Below, in pieces: positions 1 through 8,095 of a stretch of 32,363 nt of DNA. The notes beneath the pieces were generated by a model, which made no database searches, was not told the DNA's origin, and was given only the letters and a program-made list of their open reading frames with translations. The position numbers and the translations under genes were made by a program. How positions within the stretch are numbered: the first letter of the stretch is position 1; every line of letters begins with the position of its first letter. Origin of the DNA: Terriglobia bacterium (GTDB taxonomy: Bacteria; Acidobacteriota; Terriglobia; UBA7540); the NCBI GenBank assembly GCA_020072905.1, contig JAIQGB010000001.1, positions 1-32,363 of the forward strand, read 5' to 3'.

Positions 1-2156
1 AGGACGTCGTGGATGTAAAGCTGGACAACTTCATCGCCCGTGCGCGCCCCGATGTTCTTGACGTCCACACTGACCCGCACGGTGCCGGCCGGCCCGCTTT
101 CCGGCGGATCGATCCGAAGGTTGCTGTACTCGAACCTTGTATAGCTTAGGCCGTACCCGAACGGATACAGCGGAGTCGCTGGCATATCGACGTAGCGTTC
201 ACCCCAGCCCTCCTTGATCCAGTAAGCCTTAGAGGGCTTGAAGTTGTAGTAAGCAGGCAACTGCCCGACGTGGCGGGGGATGGTAATCGGCAGGTGCCCA
301 CCGGGGTTGTAGTCGCCGAACAGCACCTCGGCGATCGCCTCTCCGCCATGTTCGCCCGGCTCCCAGGCTTCCAAGATCGCAGGCACGTTTTCCGCAGTCC
401 AGCGAATGGAGAGGGGCCGACCATTGATGAGAACCACCACGGTGGGTGTGCCGGTCTCCGCGACTGCCTTGATGAGGTCCTCCTGCACACCAGTCAGATC
501 AAGGCTGGCCACATCGAAACCCTCGCCCACAGTGGGCCGATTTCTGGCATCGGATTCGTTGCCACCGGAGTCCTTTTCCTGTTGCTCCCCGACAATAACA
601 ATGGCGATGTCCGACTTCTTCGCCGCCTTCGTGGCCTCTGGAAATCCACTCTTATCGCTCCCTAATACGTCACAGCCCTTGGCGAAGATAACCTGGGTTT
701 GCGGTGAAACCCTTCCTTTGATTCCCTCCAGGGGCGTGACGACATGCTGGAGCACCTTGGTGGTCGTGTAGTCGCCAAGCTGGTTTCGGGGGGCATTTGC
801 ATTGGGGCCAATCACGGCGATGGATTTCACGTTCGGGTTAAGAGGCAGGAGGTTCTTTTCGTTCTTCAAAAGCACGATCCCTTCTCGTGCGGCGCGCAGC
901 GCCAGCTCCTGGTGCTCTTTGGCATGCACCGTCTGGATTGCCGGGCCGGGGTCGACGTAAGGGTTCTCAAACAGGCCCAACCGGAACTTCTGCTCAAGAA
1001 CCCGCCGCACGGCGCGATCCACAGTATGCATGGAGACGCGCCCCTCCTCGACGTTTTCAATCAGCGGCTTCAAGTACGCGGCCTCATAGCTGATACCGAC
1101 GTCCAGGCCCGCCTTGAGGGCGATCGCGCCCGCTTCCTTTTGGGTCGGCGCGATGCCCTCGTAGACGAGCGTGCTGAGCCCGCTTCCCTCACCCAGTACC
1201 AGGCCCTGGAACCCTAGTTCCTCGCGCAGAATCCGTGTCAGAAGCTTTTCCGACGAATGGGTCGGGACGTCGTCGATTTCGGGATAAGTGGCCATCACTC
1301 CGAGTGCCCCGGCCTTCTTGATCCCCGCGACCCACGGCGGCAGGAAGATCTCTCTCAAGGTGCGCTCCGATATTTCCATCGCGCCGCGCTCCAGCCCGCT
1401 GACGGGCTGGCTCTGGCCGGGGTAGTGGCAGAGGCCGGCCACAACCTTGTCTGGCGCGGAAACCGTTTCACCCTGTGCCCCATTAACGATGTTCACGGCA
1501 ATTCGGGAGCACAAATAGGGATCTTCGCTGTAACCTTCCGCGTTTCTCCCCAGGCGCGGGTCGCGGTTGGGTTCGACGACAAGTGTATAGAGTTGATGAA
1601 TGCCGACCGATCTGGCCTCCCGGGCAGCGGTGGCGTAGATGGATTTGACCACTTCCATGTCCCATGTGCTACCCAGCGCCAAGCCTTCCGGAAAGATGGT
1701 GGCACCCGGGAACATCCCGCCGTGCGTGCCTTCCTCTGTCTCGAGCAGTGGAATGCCCAGACGCGTCTGCTTGAGAGCAATCCCCTGGAGCTGGTTGAGG
1801 TACTCCACTTGTTGTCGCGTGCCCTCGTGCAGGATCGTATTGGGCAATGTGAAGAAACCCCCGCCGGGCCCGATCTCGTCGGTGTAAATGCCCTCCGCGA
1901 ACCGCTTGCACGCTTCGAGCTTGCTCGGAATATCCCGGCCAAGCTCTTCCACGTAAACACATGGCATATTGAGCTGGCCGATCTTCTCTTTCAGCGTCAT
2001 CCGCCGGAGCAAATCTTCCACTCGCTTGTGAACAGGTTGGCGTGGGTCGCGATACTCCGGCAGATCGCTTTCCGACTGCGCCAGCGCGCCGGCGGGGGCT
2101 GAGAGCAGCAGTCCAAACGCTGCCAGGAACAACATCGCAGAACCTCTGAATTGCAT
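1..2156 (-). CDS. Glycoside hydrolase family 3 (beta-glucosidase/xylosidase-like), exported, 3' end outside window
   Basis: This reading frame stays open from an ATG at 2156 to the left edge (718 codons). The ORF track omits it because its stop lies outside the window. GAGGTGA sits a few bases before the ATG. Residues 1-27 look like a Sec signal peptide (MLFLAAFGLLLSAPAGALAQ). GH3 hallmarks follow in order: RVEDLLRRMTLKEKIGQL, EEGTHG, NRDPRLGRNAEGYSEDPYL, LRELF-like TLREIFLPPW, GFQGLVLGEG, a C-terminal domain with VGEQQEKDSGG and ASLDLTGVQEDL, then PLYPFGYGLSYT and the start of the fibronectin-III-like domain. GH3 enzymes remove terminal beta-glucose or xylose from oligosaccharides. Two sites are odd. 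The usual nucleophile motif SDW/SDH reads GEG (Glu323), and the usual KH substrate-binding pair reads CH (Cys243). Family membership is secure; substrate and activity are not. It lies 240 nt downstream of the GH9 gene on the same strand, so co-transcription is possible. Confidence 0.93.
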   Translation of the reverse strand, partial: MQFRGSAMLFLAAFGLLLSAPAGALAQSESDLPEYRDPRQPVHKRVEDLLRRMTLKEKIGQLNMPCVYVEELGRDIPSKLEACKRFAEGIYTDEIGPGGGFFTLPNTILHEGTRQQVEYLNQLQGIALKQTRLGIPLLETEEGTHGGMFPGATIFPEGLALGSTWDMEVVKSIYATAAREARSVGIHQLYTLVVEPNRDPRLGRNAEGYSEDPYLCSRIAVNIVNGAQGETVSAPDKVVAGLCHYPGQSQPVSGLERGAMEISERTLREIFLPPWVAGIKKAGALGVMATYPEIDDVPTHSSEKLLTRILREELGFQGLVLGEGSGLSTLVYEGIAPTQKEAGAIALKAGLDVGISYEAAYLKPLIENVEEGRVSMHTVDRAVRRVLEQKFRLGLFENPYVDPGPAIQTVHAKEHQELALRAAREGIVLLKNEKNLLPLNPNVKSIAVIGPNANAPRNQLGDYTTTKVLQHVVTPLEGIKGRVSPQTQVIFAKGCDVLGSDKSGFPEATKAAKKSDIAIVIVGEQQEKDSGGNESDARNRPTVGEGFDVASLDLTGVQEDLIKAVAETGTPTVVVLINGRPLSIRWTAENVPAILEAWEPGEHGGEAIAEVLFGDYNPGGHLPITIPRHVGQLPAYYNFKPSKAYWIKEGWGERYVDMPATPLYPFGYGLSYTRFEYSNLRIDPPESGPAGTVRVSVDVKNIGARTGDEVVQLYIHDV

Positions 2157-2396
2157 GGGTCACCTCAACGATCGGTTCGCGTCCTCGGCATGATGACTTC
2201 AGCGCACCGCATTTCCCTTGTCCTTGTTCGCTGGCCGCCTGGAAGAGGAGAACGCCACAATCTTTCCCGGCAAGCTGCCGAACAGCCTCCGACTCACGTA
2301 CTCAATGACCATGAGCGGCCAATGACGCACTTGGGTCGCCAGAGAACGATCCCAGAGAAGACGAAGACCACTCGACGTCGGCCTTCCCGCCCCGGG

Positions 2397-4202
2397 TCAA
2401 TGTTGGTTGTCGTGGGACAACTCGCTCGCTAACCAGATTGTCTGGGCCAGATGAGGAGTCCATATCTCACACGAATGCCACGTACCCGGCTGCAAATCAG
2501 GGCGGTCTTCTTCATCACCTACGATCCCATTCATCACCGACCCGGGGATGGTGGGGAGTCGAGGTATGAATTCGGGTGCGATGTAGAGTGGTGGATTCTT
2601 GTACCCGACTCCGTTCATCATACAAACGTCAAAGGGGTTGAGGCCAAGAATCCAGTCCAGCATTCTTTGCGCGAGGTGTCTGTACTTCTCGGAGCCGAAT
2701 ATACGCCCCGCATAACACAGCATGATCCCAGTCCCTGCCAGATTCGAATTATTCCCCTGGTACATCACCTCACCTGCTGACGGAGTCGAACTGCCTTGAC
2801 GCCAGGGATTCCGAATGCTCATGAAATATCTATAGGTCGTCCCTTGGTAATTCCTCGATCCCTGGGGCATTTCCGCCTTGACCACACAGGGGACAATTCC
2901 GAAAGCGTTCAATCCTGCCATGGTCAGGAGGTATTCGTCGCAATAGAGTGCCAGCGCTCTTTCCCAGCGACCGACATCTGTTTCGGATCTGAGCGCCTCC
3001 ACAGCCTCACAGAAACCGATCATTCCAAGAGTTTCGATTCCAACATGCATGGCGGCCTTTGATCTGCTAGCGTCTTCGTAGAAGTACCCTTTCAGCATCT
3101 GGGGTGCCGCGCCCGTTTCCTGAAGGCCCGCAAATCGGTCGGCCATTTTGACGGCATAATCCAGGTAGTCATGATCGCCTGTTGCCCGATAAAGCCTCAG
3201 TCCGGCGGATGCTCCCGTCCCGAAATCCAGATAAGTCCGAGACTCCCTCTTCTTCACCCAATTGAAGCACCTCACAGCGGCGTCCAGCGAGCGCTTGGCG
3301 TAAGGTGCGTCCCAGTCCTTGTAGAGCAATGCCAATTGGGATTGGGCCGAAATAAACATGTGCTGCAGGTGAGGTTCGCCGGGCCGGGTCGCGGCTTTCC
3401 GGTCGTCAGCCGTTCCTCGGACGTTGTCTGTCCAGTGATTTCCCTCCTCAGGAGCATCGCCACCAATTCCATGGGAGTAGTAGTAACCTTCAGGATCCTG
3501 GAGTTTTAGGAAGTAGAGATTCCCCCATTTTACCTCTTCGAGAATTCTGGCCTTTAGCTGGTCGTCCCGGGCCTTCTCTGCGACGTGCAAGAGCCCAATC
3601 ATTCCCGTGAGCGTCGCATCAGACCACTTGAGGAGGTCACAGGCATCATGCCAGCCTCCAACGAGATCCAGGAACTGCCCATTGTCCAGACGAACGCCAT
3701 CGTCCAGGTGGCAGGGAGCATGGTAGCCCGTCGTACTGGGTCCGCATCTCTGGACCGCAAAGCACTCGATTCCTTTTTGGATCACCTCGCGGTAGTCGTC
3801 GCCGATGGTGAAAACATAGGAGGAAATAAAGTCATTTGAAGGCAAAGTATCCCTATACATATCCAGCGCGTACTTCCCTGGTCGCGTATATTCAGAAAAA
3901 TCACCCACATAATATCCGCCAAAATCTCCATGGAATTCCGCAAGTTCGCCGTGGAAGACGCGGTGGTCTCCGACAACGCTCAGATCGCGGAGGTAGAAAT
4001 CCGGCTTGATGGAATAGATGTTGCTCTCGACCAGAAACTTCTTGCTCCCGTGCGTTAGGTAGCCGACTTGGTTGGTCAGGATGTTGACCCGACAAACCAC
4101 CTCAGGGTGAGCCACGGCGGCCGCGGTTCGAGCTCCCTGGTTATGAAGTGCTAAGCCAGAGGCACCCACCTTCATCAAGAAGTTGCGTCGCGAATCTGCC
4201 AT
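2397..4202 (-). CDS. Glycoside hydrolase family 9 (endoglucanase/cellulase-type), Tat-exported
   Basis: 601 residues. The ATG at 4202 is preceded by GGAGGAACG, a good ribosome site. The N-terminus SRRNFLMKVGASGLAL is a twin-arginine signal. Residues ~36-135 form the immunoglobulin-like cellulase N-domain (NILTNQVGYLT), followed by the (alpha/alpha)6 barrel of GH9. The catalytic-base motif is GGWHDACD at 182-189. Both aspartates are kept, but the usual Gly (GGWHDAGD) is Cys. NPFDVCMMNGVGYKNP and the C-terminal CEIWTPH, whose Glu is the likely proton donor, complete the family pattern. GH9 enzymes cut beta-1,4-glucans, mostly internally, by inversion. Tat export places it in the periplasm or outside. 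GH3 follows downstream and would finish the released oligomers. A candidate promoter with an overlapping palindrome lies about 390 nt upstream. Confidence 0.93.
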   Translation of the reverse strand: MADSRRNFLMKVGASGLALHNQGARTAAAVAHPEVVCRVNILTNQVGYLTHGSKKFLVESNIYSIKPDFYLRDLSVVGDHRVFHGELAEFHGDFGGYYVGDFSEYTRPGKYALDMYRDTLPSNDFISSYVFTIGDDYREVIQKGIECFAVQRCGPSTTGYHAPCHLDDGVRLDNGQFLDLVGGWHDACDLLKWSDATLTGMIGLLHVAEKARDDQLKARILEEVKWGNLYFLKLQDPEGYYYSHGIGGDAPEEGNHWTDNVRGTADDRKAATRPGEPHLQHMFISAQSQLALLYKDWDAPYAKRSLDAAVRCFNWVKKRESRTYLDFGTGASAGLRLYRATGDHDYLDYAVKMADRFAGLQETGAAPQMLKGYFYEDASRSKAAMHVGIETLGMIGFCEAVEALRSETDVGRWERALALYCDEYLLTMAGLNAFGIVPCVVKAEMPQGSRNYQGTTYRYFMSIRNPWRQGSSTPSAGEVMYQGNNSNLAGTGIMLCYAGRIFGSEKYRHLAQRMLDWILGLNPFDVCMMNGVGYKNPPLYIAPEFIPRLPTIPGSVMNGIVGDEEDRPDLQPGTWHSCEIWTPHLAQTIWLASELSHDNQH

Positions 4203-4587
4203 CGTTCCTCCACGGTCTCAAGAGTTGGTGCAGCGACCCCAGTCTGGGTCATCTGCCGAGCTGTTGACGCAGTCCTTTCGAATAGGAAGGCTGGGATGCG
4301 GCACATACGCCTCTCCCCAGTCTCTTGAATATCCACCTTGGGCATAGAAGGAATCTGTCACTTTAAGCCGAAAAGTAGCTGGGTGCCTTGGCCGCGGGTC
4401 TTTCAGCCATGAGCCTGCCAGTTTGCCTCGACTCTACCTTCCAGTCTTCCCCGAGATGACAACGGATCTAGCGCGCGTAACGAGGCGTTTATAGACGAGT
4501 GCGAATTCGGAGCTTCCGGCCCCTCGACGAGTCGAAGAGTGTCAATTTCGCGTCGTTTTCTTCTCCGGGATTTCGAAGACGCGGTAA

Positions 4588-4616
4588 CCAATAGCAAAGT
4601 CAAATTCCGTTGTCAA
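4588..4616 (-). promoter_or_regulatory. Candidate sigma70-type promoter for the GH9-GH3 unit
   Basis: Read on the minus strand: a perfect -35 box TTGACA (4611-4616), a 17-nt spacer, then TATTGG (4588-4593) preceded by TGC, which makes an extended -10 (TGnTATTGG). The -10 hexamer itself matches only 3 of 6. It points at the GH9 gene and would give a ~380-nt leader. The -35 overlaps the palindrome at 4615-4630, as a repressor or activator site would. Confidence 0.45.
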
Positions 4617-4630
4617 GAGAACATTCTCTT
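4615..4630. promoter_or_regulatory. Perfect inverted repeat, candidate operator
   Basis: AAGAGAA-CA-TTCTCTT: two perfect 7-bp arms around a 2-bp centre, sharing two bases with the minus-strand -35 box TTGACA. The size and symmetry fit a dimeric helix-turn-helix regulator (for example LacI or GntR type). No such regulator gene is in the window, so the binding protein is unknown. Confidence 0.45.
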
Positions 4631-4861
4631 AGCGAACTAACTCGACCGTGACCATCCGACGCGACTGACAATGTATTCTGTAGATGAACTAACTTGGGAT
4701 TCCCGCGCCTGTGATGATTAAACGAACCTTGGATCGAGTGGACCAATCAGTCGTGGTGTCTCCCACGAGGTGTAGAGGTTCGATGCCAAACTGGCTGGCA
4801 ACACACCCACTGCGGGCTAAGAAAACATTGATCAGGGATGGATGCTCTTACTTTCGACGAT

Positions 4862-4889
4862 TTGAGATTTCGACCAAAGATCCTAGAAT
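4862..4889 (+). promoter_or_regulatory. Candidate promoter for the deacetylase unit
   Basis: TTGAGA (5/6 match), a 16-nt spacer, then TAGAAT (5/6 match) on the plus strand, about 320 nt ahead of the deacetylase start. Matches of this quality occur by chance in AT-rich DNA, so this is a suggestion only. Confidence 0.3.
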
Positions 4890-5193
4890 CAGTAGTTCGT
4901 AGGAATAAGCATACTTAAATCCAAGGTGAGATTCTGTTTCGATTGAATTCTGAATGAGAAAATAATGTTGACGTGGGCAGGCGCATGTGGTAGACGAAAA
5001 TCGGCAGTGCGTATTCCGGAAGCTGGGGGGGGCGCCACGAGGTCAGGGGGATCGTATCACCCTATGTCTTTCGGCGGTTCTCGCACCGGTATTCTTCCTC
5101 GAACTCTGTTGTTGGCTTCAAACCAGTTGTCCGATCGCGCTTTGAGTGTCATGAGCGCTGTTTCATAAGCCAGTCATCCTGAAGGGGCCAGTC

Positions 5194-5202
5194 AGGAGGA
5201 GG
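5194..5202 (+). promoter_or_regulatory. Strong Shine-Dalgarno that fixes a TTG start
   Basis: AGGAGGAGG, then a 9-nt spacer, then TTG at 5212. No in-frame ATG near this point gives an intact signal peptide, so the rare TTG start is preferred for the deacetylase. Confidence 0.6.
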
Positions 5203-5211
5203 TACCAAACT

Positions 5212-6273
5212 TTGAGACTAAGTTCGGGATCGTTGCTCTTGCTTCTGGTCTATCCAATCATAGGTTGGCCTCAGGGAGGACGTCTCCCGCAACCGACGCT
5301 CTGGCCGCAAGACCGGACCGCGGCCATTTCTCTTACTTTTGACGACGCGATGGAAACCCAGCTTGACAATGCCGGTCCAGTTCTCAAAAACCATGACCTG
5401 CGAGGAACTTTCTTTGTCATTACGGGGCCTTCGAGCACCTGGCGAATGCGCCCTCGCGATTGGCAGCAGTTGGCAGCGGGCGGAAATGAGATTGGTAGCC
5501 ACACGGTGAACCATCCGTGCTTGCTCGCGGAAATCGAACCCCACTCTCAGGACTACAGCCCGGAAATGATGCACAAGGAGCTGCGGGAAAGCGCCAGAGA
5601 GATTCTGGCGAGACTGGGAACTCAGCGGGGCCTAACGTTTGCTTACCCCTGCGGGAATATGAGTTTCGGGCCTCCGACGGCGCAGGCTCGTAACCAAGCA
5701 CTTTACATCGACTACGTGGCGGAGTCCTACTTTGCCGCGCGCGGGTACGGCGGCGAAGGAGAAGTGAATCCGGAAGAGTTAAACATCCTCACTGTGCCCG
5801 ATTTGGGTTCGACTGCGGGGAAACCCTTTCCCGACCTCTTGGCGATGATGCAGCCGGCAGTTCGAGGACACCGGTGGGGAATTTTCGCCATCCACGGCGT
5901 GGGCGGCGAGTGGCTCTCCGTAAGCACAGAAGTCCTGGACGAGCTCGCGGCCTATCTGCAACACCACACGGAAATCTGGACCGCTCCTTTCGGGGATGTC
6001 ATCCGCTATATTCAGGAGAGCAAGGCGCTGGGGATCCGAGCAACGGGACATGGGAACCAGCAGGCGCAATTCTCGTTGGACTGGCCCCTTGACCCGAAGG
6101 TCTTCGACTTGCCGCTCACGCTCAAGTGGCAGTTGCCACCGGGCTGGACAGCGTGTCAGGCGGAAGCGGATGGCCGGCCTCTGACCTGCACAATCCTGCC
6201 AAAAACGAACCAGAAAACTATACTTGTTGATGTTCCTCCACAAACAAAGAGTCTCCAGTTCACATCAAAGTGA
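5212..6273 (+). CDS. Secreted polysaccharide deacetylase (NodB / carbohydrate esterase 4 fold)
   Basis: 353 residues from a TTG start with a strong AGGAGGAGG site. Residues 1-21 are a signal peptide (SLLLLLVYPIIGW). NodB motif 1 is TFDDA at 42-46, where the first Asp acts as base and the second binds metal. Motif 2 is SHTVNH at 96-101, supplying two metal-binding His. Motif 3 is FAYPCG at 143-148. Later His/Trp motifs (WGIFAIHGVGGEW, TAPFGDVIRY) fit the rest of the barrel. About 95 C-terminal residues look like a separate beta-rich domain. Family members remove N- or O-acetyl groups from chitin-like, peptidoglycan or acetylated plant glycans; the substrate here cannot be read from sequence. 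It is followed after 163 nt by the Tat-exported DegT-type enzyme on the same strand, and the two may act on the same sugar. Confidence 0.9.
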   Translation: MRLSSGSLLLLLVYPIIGWPQGGRLPQPTLWPQDRTAAISLTFDDAMETQLDNAGPVLKNHDLRGTFFVITGPSSTWRMRPRDWQQLAAGGNEIGSHTVNHPCLLAEIEPHSQDYSPEMMHKELRESAREILARLGTQRGLTFAYPCGNMSFGPPTAQARNQALYIDYVAESYFAARGYGGEGEVNPEELNILTVPDLGSTAGKPFPDLLAMMQPAVRGHRWGIFAIHGVGGEWLSVSTEVLDELAAYLQHHTEIWTAPFGDVIRYIQESKALGIRATGHGNQQAQFSLDWPLDPKVFDLPLTLKWQLPPGWTACQAEADGRPLTCTILPKTNQKTILVDVPPQTKSLQFTSK

Positions 6274-6436
6274 GGACAGAGGTAATTAGCGCAACGGCGC
6301 GGAGTTCTTTCCGGGAGCAACGATGGAAATCGGTGTCTCCCGGCCGCCGGTTGGGGTCTGAAGACCAAGGGGACCACCACGCCCAGCGGGGTCTTCTGAA
6401 CAGTTGACTTGATCGCCGTGGTGGCGGAGGCAAAAA

Positions 6437-7903
6437 GTGAAGACGCGAGACGGAAGGCAAGGCGCACAGGGAACCGGAGCGAGGCTCGGGTCATCAGTTG
6501 ACCGGCGAGAGTTCCTGACCGCGGCAACGGGCGTAGCGTCTGCGATGCTGCTCGCAGGGAACGAGGCGAAGTCCTCTCCGGGCATGGTCAAGCCGGGCAC
6601 CGATCCTGGCGGGCCGGGGCAAGGCAGCCGGCTTGCCCTGCGAGGCGGGAGCCCCGTGCGCAGGACAAAACTCGCAGCGAACTTTCCGGGTCCGCTTTAT
6701 TATGATGAGGATGAACAGCGGGAATTACTGGATGTGCTCAAGCGTCGGGCCCCGTTCCGGTGGTACGGGGTTGGCCCGAAAGGCGGGATACCGCACCAGT
6801 GCGATGACTTTGAGAAAGAATTTGCAGCCCGTCAGAACACCCGATTCTGCGTAGCGGTTACATCTGGGACGATGGCTCTTTGCACGGCGTTGGCGGCTCT
6901 CGGGGTCGGGCCGGGGGACGAAGTGATTCTCCCTGCCTGGACCTGGTACTCCTGCTACAACGCCATTGTAGCGGCGGGGGCGACGCCGGTCTTCGCCGAG
7001 ATTGACGATTCGTTGGACATCGATCCCAACGATATCGAGCGGCACGTCACTCCACACACCAAGGTGATCATGGTCGTGCACATTTTGGGCGAGCCGGCGA
7101 ACATGGATCCTATTCTGGAGATTGCCCGGCGACACAAACTCAAGGTGCTCGAAGACTGTGCCCAGAGTGTGGGCGCCACGTACCGGGGCGCTCCCGTCGG
7201 CTCGATGGGCAATTGCGGCATCTACAGCTTCCAAGAATGTAAGACGATCACGGCAGGCGAAGGCGGGTCCGTGGTCACCAAGGATCCCGTCATCTTCGAG
7301 CGCGCGTCGCGCTTCCACGACCTGGGAGATCTGCGCGACGGCCACGCCCAAAGGTTGGGGCAACCGCCGCACTTTCCGCAGTTTCTGGGTGGCCAGTTTC
7401 GCATGAGTGAGTTCACCGGCGCTGTCCTGCGCGCGCAATTGCGCAAGCTGGATCGCATCGTCGCCGACTTCCGATCACGGGCGACGCGAGTGATGGAGGG
7501 CATTCAGGACCTGCCCGGGATTCGCTTTCGCCGCAGCAATGATCCGCAAGGCGCCATTCGAAACTCCATTTACTTCCAGACACTGGACAAGGCGCACCGG
7601 GATCTTATGATTGCGGCATTGGAGGCGGAAAACGTTCCTGCCATGCAGATGGAGGGGTCGGTGATTCTGCCGATTGTGCCTTATGTCGAGCAGAAACAGA
7701 ATCCCAATATGGATACCAACTGGCCCTCTTTTTCGACACCGGAGAGCAAGGCACTTCGCTACGGGGCTGCCTGCTGTCCACGCACACTGGAGCTTTACGA
7801 TCGCTTTGTGGGCATCCCAATGGATCCGCAGTATTCCGACCAGGACGTTGCGGACATCATAGCGGCAGTCCGGAAATTGTATCCGGCGATTCTGCAGGCT
7901 TAA
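6437..7903 (+). CDS. DegT/DnrJ/EryC1/StrS-family PLP enzyme with Tat export signal
   Basis: 488 residues. GTG start with GGAGG six bases upstream. Residues ~22-40 (DRREFLTAATGVASAMLLAG) are a twin-arginine signal. The remainder is a full-length fold-type I aminotransferase of the sugar-aminotransferase family: FRWYGVG, VTSGTMALCTALAALGVGPGDEVILPAWTW, VLEDCAQSVGA and SFQECKTITAGEGG. Lys269 is in the position of the PLP-linking lysine. Family members usually aminate keto-sugars or cyclitols on nucleotide carriers in the cytoplasm. A Tat signal implies the folded, cofactor-loaded enzyme is exported, so it would meet free or oligomeric sugars, not nucleotide sugars. Its N-terminal ~75 residues are unlike those of the paralogue at 11018-12337. 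An oxidative or dehydratase role is also possible. Export and family are well supported; the reaction is unknown. Confidence 0.88.
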   Translation: MKTRDGRQGAQGTGARLGSSVDRREFLTAATGVASAMLLAGNEAKSSPGMVKPGTDPGGPGQGSRLALRGGSPVRRTKLAANFPGPLYYDEDEQRELLDVLKRRAPFRWYGVGPKGGIPHQCDDFEKEFAARQNTRFCVAVTSGTMALCTALAALGVGPGDEVILPAWTWYSCYNAIVAAGATPVFAEIDDSLDIDPNDIERHVTPHTKVIMVVHILGEPANMDPILEIARRHKLKVLEDCAQSVGATYRGAPVGSMGNCGIYSFQECKTITAGEGGSVVTKDPVIFERASRFHDLGDLRDGHAQRLGQPPHFPQFLGGQFRMSEFTGAVLRAQLRKLDRIVADFRSRATRVMEGIQDLPGIRFRRSNDPQGAIRNSIYFQTLDKAHRDLMIAALEAENVPAMQMEGSVILPIVPYVEQKQNPNMDTNWPSFSTPESKALRYGAACCPRTLELYDRFVGIPMDPQYSDQDVADIIAAVRKLYPAILQA

Positions 7904-8095
7904 AGGTGACGCGCTTGCGGGTCGTGGGTAGGTGGGCGGATCTGTAGGGGCACGACTGCGACCGGCTTGACCCGCTCGACTGAACTGCCAGTGGAAGCCC
8001 TCATCTTGCAGTGAAGACCTTTTATGTCCTCTTGCTGATAAACAAGGGCTGGACGTCAGCCGCCAGGGCTTTCCGCGAAGGCTGTGCTGGGTGAA

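Larger units (their letters stand above)
4203..5211. other. Divergent intergenic region (~1 kb) between GH9 and deacetylase genes
   Basis: No convincing gene is visible. The short ORFs here (66, 63 and 67 aa) have no recognisable motifs and no ribosome sites. The region is visibly more AT-rich than the flanking genes, which suits a control region serving two divergent units. It contains the minus-strand promoter/palindrome at 4588-4630 and a possible plus-strand promoter at 4862-4889, listed separately. Confidence 0.6.

Noticed and set aside
1257-2102. 281-aa plus-strand ORF
   Set aside because: Antisense to the GH3 gene; no motifs.
4711-5168. Two small plus-strand ORFs (63 and 67 aa)
   Set aside because: No ribosome site, motif or hydrophobic pattern; they lie in an AT-rich control region.
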